64,000 bases of DNA from Diadophis punctatus similis (GCA_023053685.1 JALIGW010000022.1:1828501-1892500), one strand, 5' to 3'. Positions 23,261 to 36,237 are shown, numbered from the stretch's first letter. The notes: generated by a model not told the origin, from the letters alone. Translations and numbers: made by a program.

Positions 23261-26200
23261 ATGTGGGACCAAATAGGGTGGGTTTGCTCTGAGGAAATGC
23301 AAGCAAACAGCAACAATTTCAAACAAAATTGTGATGACAGGTAAGGAAAGAAAGCGAACAACCTGAAATCCAAAATCTTAAATGATGATGATATGGCTAT
23401 GATAATAACCACTACTATTGGGTTAAGCAAAGGTGGTTTTAATACAGCCCTAAGTCATATATGATATAGTACATATATGCATATATCTGAGACTGTCGCA
23501 TTGAACAAAATGAGATGGAAGGTACTAACATTTATTTCAGTGATATTAATGTATTAAATATTAATATTTGGCAATTTAATAACATCTAAAGGATGGTTCT
23601 AGGTTATTTAGGATGCTAAATTCTGTATTTGGACAATCATCTATTCTGGAGAATAAAAATAGCAAGTACCTACGTATATAGAGGGGGAGTCTATGTATGT
23701 ATTTGTAGGATATATCTAACCTTCCTTCTCTCTTTTTAACAGAAGAAAACGCAATAACTACACCAATACACTTAAAGAATTGGCTCAGATGTTACCCATA
23801 CCACTACGGACCAGTTGTAAGAGGTTGACAAAGGTATTGTAATAATAGAATTTATCATAAATGTTCAAGGAATGTTCTATAATTTTGGATCTACACAGAC
23901 ATTGAAATTGGGCCTGGTTGCACAACAGATTTCATGTGTGTGCTGACTCCAAACTGAACAGAACAGAACAGAATAGAATAACAGTTGGAAGGGACCTTGG
24001 AGGTCTTCTAGTCCAACCCCCTGCTTAGGCAGGAAACCCTATATCAGGGATGGCGAACCTATGGCACGCGTGCCACAGGTGTCACGCGGAGCCATATCGG
24101 AGGGCACGCGAGGCGTTGCCCTATCAGCTCCACAGCAAACCGGAAGTTCGGAAAAACGCACTTCCGGTTTGCCGTTGTGCTGTTTTTCGCACTCCGGAGG
24201 GTTCAGGGAAGCTTCCTGAAGCCCCGGAATGCAAAAAACGACGAAACAGGCAAACCGGAAGTTCGGAAAACGCACTTCCGGTTTGCCATTGGGCTGTTTT
24301 TAGCACTCCGGAGGGTTCAGGGAAGCTTCCTGAAGCCCCGGAATGCAAAAAACGACGAAACGGACAAACCGGAAGTGCGTTTTCCGAACTTCCAGTTTGC
24401 CCGTTTCGTCGTTTTTTACTGTCCCAGGCTCTGGTAAGGCCTTTGCGCGGGGTGGGGGGATGTCGCAAGCCTTTGTTCATTGTGAGCTTTAGCTTTCCTC
24501 ACTTCATCTTTACAGGCTTGGGCTGTTTGCTGATATTCTGCCTTAGTTATTTCCCCCTTTTTCCACTTTTTATACTTGTCTTTTTTGTCTTTCAATTTGT
24601 CAGAGAGTTCTTTATGCAGCCATGCTGGTTTCTTTTGAGAGCTATTATTTTTTTTCTTCATTGAATACAAATGACAGATGTTTCTTTTCCTGTTTCTCCT
24701 CTTTAATTTTGCGTTTTTAATATTCAACCAGAAAGAAATCCTGCTCCGAGTCCTTCGCTACATTGAACATCTGCAGACAAGCATCGATAGAGCCAGGTCA
24801 CTGCTCCAAGGTCGTGGCGAGGAACAAAAAGGTAGGGGAATGCCAGAATAGAGGCAGAGAACACCCACGGTCAGACAATACAGAGGATATACCTGAGCAA
24901 AAATGATGGTCCGTATTTTTTCTTTCGTCAAAAGCAGTTGGATCTCAGCAAGTGGTGATACCTGCCCTGAAGAGAGAGCACAGAGAAGTCACACCACGGG
25001 CAAAAAATCCCAAGCCCCTGGCCGTCTACAAGAAACCCAGAAAGAGGAGACGGACCCGCAAATCAGGTCTGGGAAGTATTCCACAAGCTTGGGGTTTTCA
25101 CTCTTGATGCTTCAGTGTGTTGCTGTTTGTAGGTTTTTCCTCCTTCCTCTGCATGATCAGCCATTGCAGCACTGTCTGTTACAGCCCATGCCTCACGTCC
25201 ATTCATGGCTTCAGTAGTTTTAAACATTTCCTTGTCCTCTATTTCAGGGGTCTCTTACCTTGGCAACTTTAAGACTTGTGGACTTCAACTCCCAGAATTC
25301 CTCAGCCAGCCATGTCTTAAAGTTGCCAAGGTTGGAAAGCCCTGCTCTACTTGCATCTTGGGTTGATACCCACAAGCAGTGGATGTCACGCAATATGCTT
25401 GCTGTTTTTTGATGGACAGGAGGTACTGTACAATGGTTGCATAGCTCAGCCAAGAAAGAAACTAGATAAGTGAGGTTTTTTGCCCTCTGGGGAGGTTAAA
25501 AAGGGAAATAAAAGATGCGGGAACGGTTTGAGCTAAGGAAATTGGTACTGCGGCTGAATAAACTCAAGTGCAGAATTTTCTTATGGGAGAAGCATCTTAA
25601 GGCTCCTGCTGTAATGAGGCAGATACTGTCACACCTGAGATTTAGCTCTTCAAGCATGCTTGTATCCCTTGCTTTTGTAGATCGGCGTGGTGGTGTGAAC
25701 AGGAAAGTGTGCAAGTACCTTGCTCTGGAGGCTGGAAAAGATTCTGCCCATGCTGTCCCACACCCGGAGGAAGAGAGTCTGCCTGATGTGGGAGATGTGT
25801 CTTCTATACTTTCATCCTTCCAGAAGCAATCAACTTCCTTTCCCAATTTTAAAGTTCCATTACCAGAGCCTAACCAGCCTGCAAACACTAATCTTCTGGA
25901 TCTCACCAAAATTGGAGTCCCATTTGATCCTGCAGGTGCAATTTCTTGGTTGCTTTGTAAATAAAGAAATAAAAATCAGTGGAGAATAAATTGCTCCTTT
26001 GTGACAGACAACGTAATTTGAAATATGGGAGAGGTTAACAAGGGCTTGTTTCCATCAAAAGGAAAAAGAGATTTATTTGATTGTGTTGGTGTTTGAACAT
26101 AAGGAATTCTGTTTTATAAGACCAACAATTTGCTTAGTCCGGCATTCTGTTTCCCACAATAGCCAATCAGCAGCCATTGGATGTTTCCAATCCTGATGTT

Positions 26201-29200
26201 CAGCCCAGGCTCTGGCATTCAGTACTTTACACTGCCATGTGTCTCTAAACAAGTTGCTTCATTCTAATTGCTAACAGACAAGGAGTATATCCTTTCCATA
26301 TGTGCATATAAGCCACTATTGTCTATGTGGCATGGCAGTAAATTCCAAACAATTATGAACTGGGCAGGAAAAAAATATTCTGCTAGTTTCCAATAAATCA
26401 TTTTAATAGGGAAGCTCCCTCACCCTCTGAGGTATTTTTAGACAGAACTTGACATTGATGCAAATATTTTTGGTTACTTGAAATAGATTTTCTCATTAAA
26501 CTCATGGCATGCAGTAGTTAAGCAACTTCCTTGCTAGTCTCTGCTAAATCCACTAGTCTGTTAAAAACATTCCACACTGAATATGTTATATCTTTTTATT
26601 TTCCAGAGTTGTTGTTTCATCTATATTAAATATTAACCCATGCATGCATACATGAGCATGTCTTCCTTCCTTCCTCCCTCCCTCCCTCCCTCCCTCCCTT
26701 TGTTCCTGATTCAGGTCTGGTTTTTATCAATTTTCAGAAAGATGTTCTTAACATGGGGGAAATGTTATTCTATTCCGATTTGTTTACAATAAAACTTATT
26801 TTTATAGCCCACATAATATAAATTGGATTCTAAATAGTTTAACTTTTTGTCCCTCTATCTTTGTAACTGTTATCGACAGGCTGGAATTTTGATGGTGACC
26901 AGGAATATAAGGATGAGAATACATTTTCTGTGTATACAGCACAAATGGCTTACAATAAACTGCATCAATATGGTGGGGGCCCTGGACACACATTGGTGAG
27001 GTAGGAATTGAGTGTTGTACTTTCATATTTTGTAAAATTGAATTCCTAAATGTGGGTTTGTATTAGATCATTTTTTAAATGTTTGTGGCTTTTTAAAACA
27101 GACAAGGCCTTTTTGAAGTCAAGAAGTGTACCATCTCATTCTAAAGCAGATGAAACACGGGTCTTTGAGACCTCAGTTGCTCACTTACATTTGGCTGTGT
27201 CTTGCTGTGTTAATCTTATCTAATAACAAGTGTTGTCAGATATGATTAATACAAGTTAGACCTCTTTACTTGCCTGCATTCAAAAGAGAGGAAGTTTACT
27301 TTGTAATACGGTAGATGGTTTGATAGGAATTAAAGATTGGGGAGGAAAAAAAAGTGAGTTAAGTGAGAAAGCTTTGAGGATGGAGCCTCTGTAAACCAAA
27401 AGCAGCCATTAAAAGATTAATGATATCTTGTCCCCCTGAAACAGAAAAAATCCCCTGTAGCCCTTCCTTTTCTTGTCTCTCTTCATTGTCTTGATAACCA
27501 TTTCAATCATTTTCAGACAAGAGCTTGTGCACTATTACTCCTCTTGTGAAGAAGAGGAGGAAGAAGGACCCAAAGCCAGTCCTTGGCTCTCCATCCAGTC
27601 CCCTTTGAAGTTCTCCAATGGTAAGTGGCTGCTCGAAAATATTCAGAAAAGCTCAAAAAAAGGCATTGCTGAAGAGACATCAAGGCAACCAGTTTAGTAA
27701 GAGTGAAACCCTATGAAATTTAGTATGTTTTATTGGTTAAGAGGCTTGCTAAATACTACTGAGAGGTACATGTGCTGTTAATAGGGTTCATCCTTATTAC
27801 TTTTAACTGCTTCTAAAAGTGAGTACAAGTAGTCCTTGACTTATGACCACAATTGGGAACAAAATTTCCATTGCTAAATAAGGCGGTTGTTAAGTGAGTC
27901 TCCCCTGATTTATGACTTTTTGCTATTCATGCAGTCATTAAGCAAATCTGACTCCCCCCCCCCGCCCCCCCGTTGACTTTGCTTGTCAGAAGCTAACTAG
28001 AAAAGTCGCAAATGGCGGTCACGTTGGGATGCTGCAACCATTTTAAATATATGGGAGTTGCCAAGTGTCCAAATTTGATTATGTGACTGGGGATGCTGCA
28101 GTGGTTTTAGAGGACTGGTCCAGCGTCACTTTTTTCAGTGCTGTTGTAACTTTGAGCGGTTGCTAAGTGATTGTAAGTGGAGGACTACCTGTATGTTGAA
28201 ATAAATAATATCCTATAAATTTGATTCATTTGATATTGCAGTGGGAAGCATGCAGCGGTGTTCCCCTGGGATTGGAAGCCGAAGCCACAGCTGTTCTGAT
28301 TTGGGGTTGAGCCCTTCGCTTTTCTCCTCTCCTGCTCGGCTACTCCCGCCACACATTCTCCAAGGTGTTCAGGAGGAGCTTTCTCCAGGTAAATTGACAG
28401 CAAGGAGGGAGGGAATCCTTATCCTGGGTGAGATCAGTTTGATAGGCAGCCTTTTCCCCAAAAAAGCTTATCGTGTTTCTTACCAAAAAGGATGGGGTTG
28501 TACCCACATGCCCATTTCCTCCTGAGTTGATTTGTTCTCCTCTTTTTCAAAGAACATTTTGCTTCTTTGCAGTATTATTCGAAGATGTGTATTTGTCTCC
28601 TCAGTCCAGCAATTTTTCACACACCCCTGCTGGAACACTGTTGAAAAAGGTAAGGACTTTGCTACTCAGCTTCATATATTACGTTCTTTCTTCATCTTCT
28701 ACTCATCTATTTCGGCTTGCGGAGTTTGAGTTCTAGCTTTTCCCCACCTGGTGTTTTCCAGGGGCATGGAACTATAAATTCCATCATGCAACATGATGTG
28801 TAGTTCCTGGTATATGTGTTATTTCTTTATTTGTTAGATTTATATCTTCCCTTTCACGGAAGAGGTCAAAGCAGTGAACAGGTAATCCTCGACTTACAAA
28901 CATTCATTCGGTGACTGTTCAGAGTTACACCACCACTGAAAAAAGTAACTTGGGACCCTTTTTCACACTTACGACATGGTCATGTGATCAAATTTTGGAT
29001 GCTTGGCAACTGGCAGGGAAAGCTGCATTTGCTTAACAACTGTGCAATTCACTTAACAACCACAGTGATTCTCTTAACTGTGGCAGTTTGAAGAAGCGAC
29101 CGTTAGCAATAGCACTTAGCAATAGCACTTATTTATATACCGCTTCATAGTGCTTTACCGCTCTAAGCGGTTTACAGAGTTCAGCATATTGCCCCCAACA

Positions 29201-32200
29201 ATCTGGGTCCTCATTTTACCCACCTCAGAAGGATGGAAGGCTGAGTCAACCTTGAGCCGGTGAGATTTGAACAGCCGAACTGCAGCTAGCAGTCAGCTGA
29301 AGTAGCCTGCAGTGCTGCACTCTAACCACTGTGCCACCTCCGCTCGTTGCTTTTTCCCATGCATAATCCCGAGACTTCTGACTTAATTGTACAATACAGG
29401 TACTCCTCAATTTACAACTATTCATTTAGTGACCATTCAAAGTTACAATGGCACTGAAAAAAGTAACTGATGACCGTTTTTCACACTTACGACCATTGCA
29501 GGATCCCCATGGTCAGGTGATCAAAATTTGGACACTTGGCAACTGACTCATATTTATGACGGTTGCAGTGTCCCGAGGTCACGTGATCCCTTTTTGTGAC
29601 CTTCTGACAAGCAAATTCAATGGGGGAGCCAGATTCAGTTAACAACCGTGTTACTAAGTTAACATCTGCAATGATTCACTTAACTGTGGCAAGAAAGGTC
29701 TTAACTGGAGCAAAACTCACTTAAGAAATGACTCACTTAGCAATAGAAATTTTGGGCTCAATTGTGGTCGTAAGTCGAGGACTACCTGTACATAGTATTC
29801 TTGCCTCCTGTCCCCCCCCCCCAATCACTGTGAAGCAGATTGAGTTGAGAGTGTGTGACTGAGCCAAAGTCATGTAGTGAACTTCTGTAGGAATATGTCC
29901 ATGAAGATTCTCAGTCATCCAGGCGGTCATTAAGTGAGGCTTCCCTGGTGTTCCTGGGCAGTGGTCTTAATCTTCCTAAGATTATGATGCGAGAGCAGCA
30001 TAAAATCTTCCTGAGGATTGATGCAAGAGCAGTATCCACTTAGGAGAAAGGATTCAGGACTCTTAACAACTCTCTGCCTACTCATCTAACAAGCCTATTC
30101 AGATTAGGTGAGAAATGAAACCACCCTGGAGAACCTATTTGGGCTCCCACTGACCAACTTGCTCACACTTCAGAAACTACTTGAATAAGCAACGAAACTT
30201 TTCGAGCCAACAAGAAAAATCCAGTGGCCATGACTCAACTTCCAGTGAACTTCTGCAGCTGAGGCTGGGCTTCCATTCGGGATTCCTGGCTTCTAGTCTG
30301 ACACCTTAACGCTCCCCGTCCTGGTTCTCTGTATTGTTGTTCCAGATATAAATAGCCACGATTGAAAAAGGCAGCCTGGTCTGTTGTGTGTCCTTTTTAC
30401 TTCTCTCCATCTGAGGTGGTTCTCACACACTTGCCCTTTGTAATTGATTGTAATATCAAAGGTTGACTTGGGAATGTTAATGAATAACCGTGCAACACGG
30501 TTTCCTATTGTTAGCTCACATGGGATATTTTTCAGTGGAGACTGGTTAACATACTTGGTTTGAGACTAATTGCATATACTGTATAATGGTCCAGCAGAAT
30601 ATTTTTATATACAGTATGTGCACTTGCCTGAAAAGCAAACTGAGAAGCTAAGAATGGCTTAATGGTGGAGCAGAGGTTTTGCATTCAGAAGATCCTCAAT
30701 GTCCTTGTATCCTTGAGCTACAATGTAGGGTAGCTAATAATTCTCTGAAGACCTTGGTCAGTCGCATTGGATTATATCTGGAATATGCAGGTTTCTTTTA
30801 GGCCAAGGGCCATACTTTGCATCCGAATTGTGTGCCAGAGACACACACTCAACAGGGTAAGGAAGTGAGAAAACATAGAAGTAAATTATTCTAGGACAGG
30901 AAAGAAAAATTAAACGTTTACTATGGCATTTCAGTAACAATTGTCCTTGGGAGCCATGTGTGCTGTCTTAAGAACTACAATGTGTAATACCTTGGTCAAC
31001 ATTCAGTTTCTTCAATGGCCAAACTCCTTGGCTCTTGCTGTGCCCAACTGCATGCTTATTTATTTTTATTTGAATAGCCTTTCTAAGCTTCAGTAAGCAA
31101 CTCTTTGAGATTAAGACACTGTCCCAGTTGTTAACAACTCTGCAAATCATGCACTGCTCAACTGATCCAAGACTAACTTCAGTTTAAATGATAGGGAAAC
31201 AAGATTGAATGGTATTTTAGACAGGGTTTTGTGCTGGTGACTGTTATATACATTCATGTAAAGCCTAATATTTTCTATTCTTCTTTCCTTCCCGTCTTCG
31301 TTCATTCAATTTACAATGCCATCCCTCTGATTTCTGCCTTCCTCTCTTGCAGTCAGCATTCACGCTGGATCACTGTTACCTTTCCTACAGTGAAGCAGGT
31401 AAAACTGAGTCCAGCCCCATGTCAAGAGTGAATGAAATATTATCCTCGTGGAGCGAACAAGTCCAAGAGGTGGGAAATGGATTGTGAGAAACGGAACTGG
31501 TAATTTGTGAGCCAGAGAAATCAGGTCATAGAATCTTCTAATGTCCTTATTAAGGCCTATATTTAAACTATATATTTTTCCATCCAAGAGGCAGTCATTG
31601 TCACCTATATTGCTATGGCTTTAAAACAAAACTAAAGAAATTAATTGAGAAGCTATTAATACTGCAGCTGTAAATCAGTTGTACATTGGTTAAAGGATCA
31701 GAGGCAGCACCCTGGGCTTGAACACCAGTGGTTAGAAACAATAGAAGTTGTCATTGTTCAGTCTTTTGATCACTTTTGACTCTTCAAGACCCGATGGACA
31801 TAATGTTTGTGTCATTTTCTGTCTGACTGGAGACATGTAGAATTCAGAAAGGCTCACCTTCCTCTGATTTATTTTAGCAAGAGTATCACAAACCCTACCG
31901 ACTTTTAATAAAACCTTCACATAAATACACACAGAAGAGACAATTAAAGTACCACAGAATAATGAAACGCTTAATTTGAATCAAATACGTGGTACCAGAA
32001 GTGTTGTAAGTTGGAAGGTTTTACATACTTTTTAATGTTTATAGGCAGTTATGACACACATACCCATCTGTACAAGAATTTTAAAAATGAGTTGTAAAAA
32101 GAACCCTGCTGGATGATCAGACCGTAGGCCTATCCGTTTTATGGGGGTTTGGATAATGTTTGGTAATAATCTTACACTGCTTTCTTTATTGACTGACTAC

Positions 32201-34946
32201 TATGAGTATCATCCATTCATTTATATTAGTGTAAAATTTAAGCTATGTTGATTATTTTAGTACATGTGTGTACTTGTTCATACTTCAAGTAGGTTTTGTG
32301 AGAGGAAGATGTTGATACTGTGATATTCTATAGAAATTAACATCCAAGATCATTACAATCCTGGATACTAGATCAGTGTATGTTTTACTCCTGTATATTT
32401 GTACAGTATAATATTTCTCCATTAATGAAATGATTTCAAGTACATCTTACAGGTAATCCTCAACTTACGACCCCAATTGAGCCCAACATTTATGTTGTTA
32501 AGCGAGTTTTGCCCCATTTTACAACTTTTCTTGCCACAGTTGTTAAGTGAGTCACTGCAGTTGTTAAGTTAGGCAGTTTGAGCTATGTATATATTATATA
32601 TTTGTGTGTGTGTGTATGTATCTATATGTGTGGGTGCGTGTGTGTGTGTATGTAATAAATTACATGTATTTATATATAAATTTATATATATAAATTATAT
32701 ACATATAGTGAGGCACATCATGAGGTAAATACAGAGCAAACCCAGAAAAAAAAAGGCGGGGAAAAAGGGACCCTCCCCCTTTACACCCAGCCACCAATCC
32801 CAGTGTCGATTGCCTCACGCAGGAGCCCGCCCTCTCCAGTCAATCAGCTGCGTGTCCTGGCCCATCGTTACGCTTTCCAAACATCGCAGCCCCCGGATGA
32901 AATATCCTACCTAAGATGGCCGAAGTCATCTTCCTGCTAGACCAAGTTCTGCTTTATTACCCGGGCAATTCCTGGACCTCAGCTGCCATTTCCCCAGCCT
33001 CTTTCTGCCCCTTCCTCTTTCAGGGAGCCCCCCCGATGAGACCTGAAGGCCCCGGCTCCTCTAGCGAGGAGAACAGCGACAGCACCTGGACCCCCTGCCC
33101 AAGGGCCAAGGCTGCACAAGGAGCCCCCCCGAGGAAGAAGAACAAGAAGAAGCAGAAGAAGAAGACGGTGGCGGCGGGCAGGAGAGCCAGGCGCCCACCG
33201 GCAGGAGCCGAGAAACGCAGCAATGCCTCGTCCCCCCTGCAGCTGAAGAAGAAGTGCGTGAACGGCTTCATCATGTTTTGTCGCCTGAACCGCAAGCACT
33301 TTATCCGGTGAGAGCTGGGAGTCAACACCCCAGTGGACACAGGCATTTGCTACGATTAGCAGGCCTACAGCGGTTTAGTTTTTCTCAAGATACAGCTAGT
33401 CCTCGACTTACGACCACAACAGAGCCCAACATTTCTGTGGCTCAGAGAAACGTGTGTTAAGTGAAGCTTTGCCCCATTTTACGGCCTTTCTTGCCACATT
33501 TGTTAACTGCATCCCTGCAGTTGTTAGTCACAAGGTGGTTAAGTGAATCCGGTTTCCCCACTGACTTGGCTTGTCCGAAGGTCACAAAAGGGGATTGCGT
33601 GACCCCAGGACAATGCAAGCATGATAAATATGAGTATCAGTTGCCAAGCGTCCAAAGGTATATCATGTGACTGTGGGGATGCATCCGAATGTAAATCATG
33701 TGATCACAGGGATGCTGCAATGGTCATAAGTCTGAAAAGTCACTTTTTTCAGTGCTGTTGTAACTTCGAACAATCACTAAATGAGCCGTTGTAAGTCAAG
33801 GGCTACCTGTATATAATCCCTTCTAGAGTAGGTCTGTAATGTCAATTAATGTCCTTTCTTTCTGTTCTTATAGAGTGGAAGTTGGGGCTAACTTACAGTC
33901 CCAGTGAGCTCTTTGCTATGCTGAGATTTAACTAGGGACTTTTAAATTCAAGACCAATAGCAATTTGAAGCCTTGTAACTACTATACTGCCATCAGGAAG
34001 CATTTAGGGAACGTTTACAAAAATGGACAAATAAATAAGGGAGCAATTCCTCAAAGACCAGTCATTTTAGCAATAAAACAACAACATATAATAAATATGT
34101 CAATAAATACAAAAAATTCACACAATACACTTACCAAGGTCAGTTAGGCACCAAGAAACTGTATTTGCAGAACATTTGGCCTGGGCTAGCAATAACATTT
34201 AGTCTTATATCACAGTGCTTTACAGCCCTCTCTAAGCTGTTTACAGAGTCAGCGTATTGCCCCCAACAATCTGGGTCCTCATTTTAACGACCTCGGAAGG
34301 CTGAGTCAACCTTGAGCCAGTCAGGATCGAACTCCTGGCTGTCAAATTCCTGGCTTGGGTAATGATCGCTATAGAAACATTGTTTAGGGATTTAGGGACA
34401 TTGACAATGTCTTGGCTGCCTGCTTCTGATGAGTTTGATCAAACAAGTGTTTTAATCTCTTCATAGCACTTGCCCAGGCATGGCTTCCACTGCAGCTACA
34501 AGGGAGCTGGCCCAGCTGTGGCGTATGATGACAAAGCAGGAGCGGAAGCCATATTGGTATGTTTGCTTTGGGCAGCAATGGATAAAGGGATCAGGTAATC
34601 CTTTGGAGAATCAGTCGGCCATATTGTAGAACAAGGGTGTTCAACCTTGGCAACCTTAAGACTTGTGGACTTCAACTGCCACAATTCCCCAGCCAGCTAG
34701 ACAGAGAATCCTAACAGAAGAACCTTTGTTAGGCTCTAATCTTCCTTTTTATGCTCTTTCCCTCTTTCTCACAGCATGAAAGCTCGCCGATTCAGCCGTC
34801 TCAACAACCGAATTGTGAGAGACGACTTCTCCAGTGGCGATGAGGAACCAGAACCACCCAAACCTTTCCACTTGCTGCTTGCTGAGAAATCCATTCCTGG
34901 CATCCAGACAGTGGGCAACGTCTCTTTGTTAGGCTGTATTCCATGA
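23261..34946 (+). CDS. MEIOSIN: Meiosis initiator MEIOSIN (bHLH plus HMG box)
   Basis: In mammals MEIOSIN acts with STRA8 to switch on meiotic genes at the mitosis-to-meiosis transition. Thirteen coding exons: 23261-23340, 23743-23833, 24732-24831, 24938-25066, 25681-25935, 26880-27000, 27517-27620, 28242-28388, 28573-28649, 31353-31469, 33024-33307, 34467-34556, 34775-34946. All junctions are GT-AG with matching phases; 1,767 nt give 588 residues. A bHLH spans about 27-80 (RRKRNNYT basic part, [15 protein letters not shown] helix 2); the Glu that usually contacts the E-box is not obvious. A middle region with an acidic CEEEEEEG patch follows, then a polylysine stretch (about 444-454) and an HMG box (about 482-546, [17 protein letters not shown] to [13 protein letters not shown]). 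Exon 10 is read through an earlier GT because only the 31,469 end keeps frame. The start is the first ATG of exon 1; an upstream coding exon cannot be excluded. Confidence 0.9.
23945..24044 (-). mobile_element. CR1 LINE fragment (MEIOSIN intron 2)
   Basis: An AACAGTTGGAAGGGACCTTGG and GTCTTCTAGTCCAACCC signature, cut at 24,044 by the following hAT insertion. Confidence 0.7.
24045..24440. mobile_element. hAT-like element with internal tandem repeats
   Basis: The left end CAGGGATGGCGAACCTATGGC matches the hAT element at 7,736. The interior has about three tandem copies of a ~115-bp unit containing ACCGGAAGTTCGG, GCACTTCCGGTTTGCC and GGTTCAGGGAAGCTTCC. The right terminus is missing or degraded. 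It inserted into a CR1 fragment in MEIOSIN intron 2. Confidence 0.7.
25245..25344. mobile_element. Palindromic hAT MITE, short copy
   Basis: Starts CAGGGGTCTCTTACCTTGG and ends CCAAGGTTGGAAAGCCCTG, with the ACTTCAACTCCCAGAATTCC arm motif. It lies in MEIOSIN intron 4. Confidence 0.7.
27826..28191. repeat. Tigger-like MITE (MEIOSIN intron 7)
   Basis: Left end CAAGTAGTCCTTGAC and right end GTAAGTGGAGGACTACCTG-TA, ending about 50 bp before exon 8. Confidence 0.8.
28879..29106. repeat. Tigger-like MITE fragment (MEIOSIN intron 9)
   Basis: Left end CAGGTAATCCTCGACTTAC. The element is interrupted at about 29,107 by a SINE. Confidence 0.7.
29107..29346 (-). mobile_element. tRNA-derived SINE
   Basis: Same family as 10,806: GCTCTAAGCGGTTTACAGAG and TTGCCCCCAACAATCTGGGT body, with a tRNA-like head on the minus strand near 29,280-29,340. 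Confidence 0.75.
29397..29788. mobile_element. Full-length Tigger-like MITE with TA duplication
   Basis: The best complete copy. CAGGTACTCCTCAATTTAC at the left and GTAAGTCGAGGACTACCTG at the right are inverted partners, flanked by TA at 29,395-29,396 and 29,789-29,790. It is 392 bp with no coding frame. The TA target and the termini support the Tc1/mariner group, probably Tigger; the exact family is inference. Confidence 0.85.
32450..32580. repeat. Tigger-like MITE fragment
   Basis: Left end CAGGTAATCCTCAACTTAC and proximal interior only. A TA/TG-rich low-complexity region follows to about 32,705. Confidence 0.7.
32745..32922 (+). promoter_or_regulatory. Possible internal promoter of MEIOSIN
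   Basis: Directly upstream of the HMG-box exon: GGCGGGGA, a CCAAT box at about 32,794, a CAATCAG word, and TAAGATGGCCGAAG, a YY1-like initiator, at 32,912-32,925. The ATG inside it (32,916) opens a frame that continues without stop into the HMG exon in the correct frame. This suggests, but does not prove, a short HMG-only transcript. Confidence 0.35.
33393..33809. repeat. Tigger-like MITE (MEIOSIN intron 11)
   Basis: Left end CAGCTAGTCCTCGACTTAC and right end GTAAGTCAAGGGCTACCTG-TA, with the family interior. Confidence 0.8.
34186..34352 (-). mobile_element. tRNA-derived SINE fragment
   Basis: GCTTTACAGCCCTCTCTAAGC and TTGCCCCCAACAATCTGGGT, the same family as 10,806, without a complete head. 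Confidence 0.65.
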
Positions 34947-36237
34947 TTCTTCCCCACTGTGATGGTAATGTATATCTGTTCAGTGGGCTCTGGAACCCTC
35001 TCTCTGCTGATGATGTTGGAACTTCCCTACCCACAGTTCTTCAATAGTGTGTGTGCCTACTTCATTTTCAGCAAAATATCAAGCAATAGGAGCTTTACTT
35101 GGTCTCGTTGACAGGGGGAATGTGGAGAAGGAACAAGGAAGGAGGCCATTTACCCTATTTCTCCCCAAAACATCAGCTTTCCCCATCTATTTTCCTTGCT
35201 TAGCCTTGTATCATATCCACCGCCAATGTTTCATCTGTCGTTACGCATTTTGGTTTCCTGAGCAGAATGAAGACATTGATAGATGGGGTGGGTTTTTCCC
35301 CAGATTTCCAGATGTTCCAGTCACTACAGTCCTATATATGTTTTCTATCCTACCTAGGTCCAAAACTGATCTCTAGTGACCTTGAACAAAGCAGGATCAA
35401 CTGCAGGGAGAAAACAGCTTGAGAAAGGGGAACCTCTAGCTCTAGATGATGGGACCATGTTGGTCTATTTGAGAACAGGCCAAGCTTGAGATTTTATATT
35501 AACTTTTATCCTTGATCTAAAAGTACAAATGCATTTGAAAGGATCTACTTTTAAAAATAATTTTAATGGACTGGAGACAAAAACCTAAGATCTATATTTA
35601 TTGTCTAAGCTTTTATCTGCCCTTCGTCTCCTACAGCTTTGTGCCAAAGATGTTCTCAGATCCACCCCATCAGTTTAGTTACCAGCAGTTTAGTTCCATA
35701 TTTGGCGAGTACAAATGGAATTTTTGAGGTCCGTATAGACTTGCTTGCTGCACACCAAGTTTCGGGTTTTATTATATAGTAAATGGTTTCTAGATGTTTT
35801 AAACTTTTAACTGAAGCAAGTCCATTTCAGAGCTTGCTCTGGATGGCATTGAGTTCCCACTGACCCTGTTAGGTGGGCCAGTTCCTCAAAATCCTAAGGA
35901 AGGAATAATTCTGCAGGTTTACTTTTGTTCAAGGAGAGTTAGGAAGTTTTAAAGAGACAAAACTGGTTCTGAGCTAAGGAGGGTTAAGGCTTCATATTGA
36001 GAAGGGAGAATTTTGTCTTTAGGAGGAGCTTAAATCAGACTCTTATATTTCTGGTTGGTTTGGATTTTGTTTGGGTGGAATGCTGAGTCATCCCTTTCCT
36101 CTTTTGGACTGTGTCCTCTATAACACAGATCAATTTGTGTTTGAAATACTGTTTTAAGCTTCAATGGGTTTTTCCATTGTTTTTACCTATTTATATATTT
36201 ATTGGTAGTTCCCCCCCCAAACTCTATTTATAATTAA

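Noticed and set aside
26880..26994. Alternative donor GTGAGG in MEIOSIN exon 6
   Set aside because: It is a better donor motif but leaves the wrong phase for the next exon; the GTAGGA donor at 27,001 fits.
31353..31398. Shorter version of MEIOSIN exon 10 ending at the first GT
   Set aside because: It leaves phase 1, and the HMG exon then hits a TGA; only the longer exon ending at 31,469 keeps frame.
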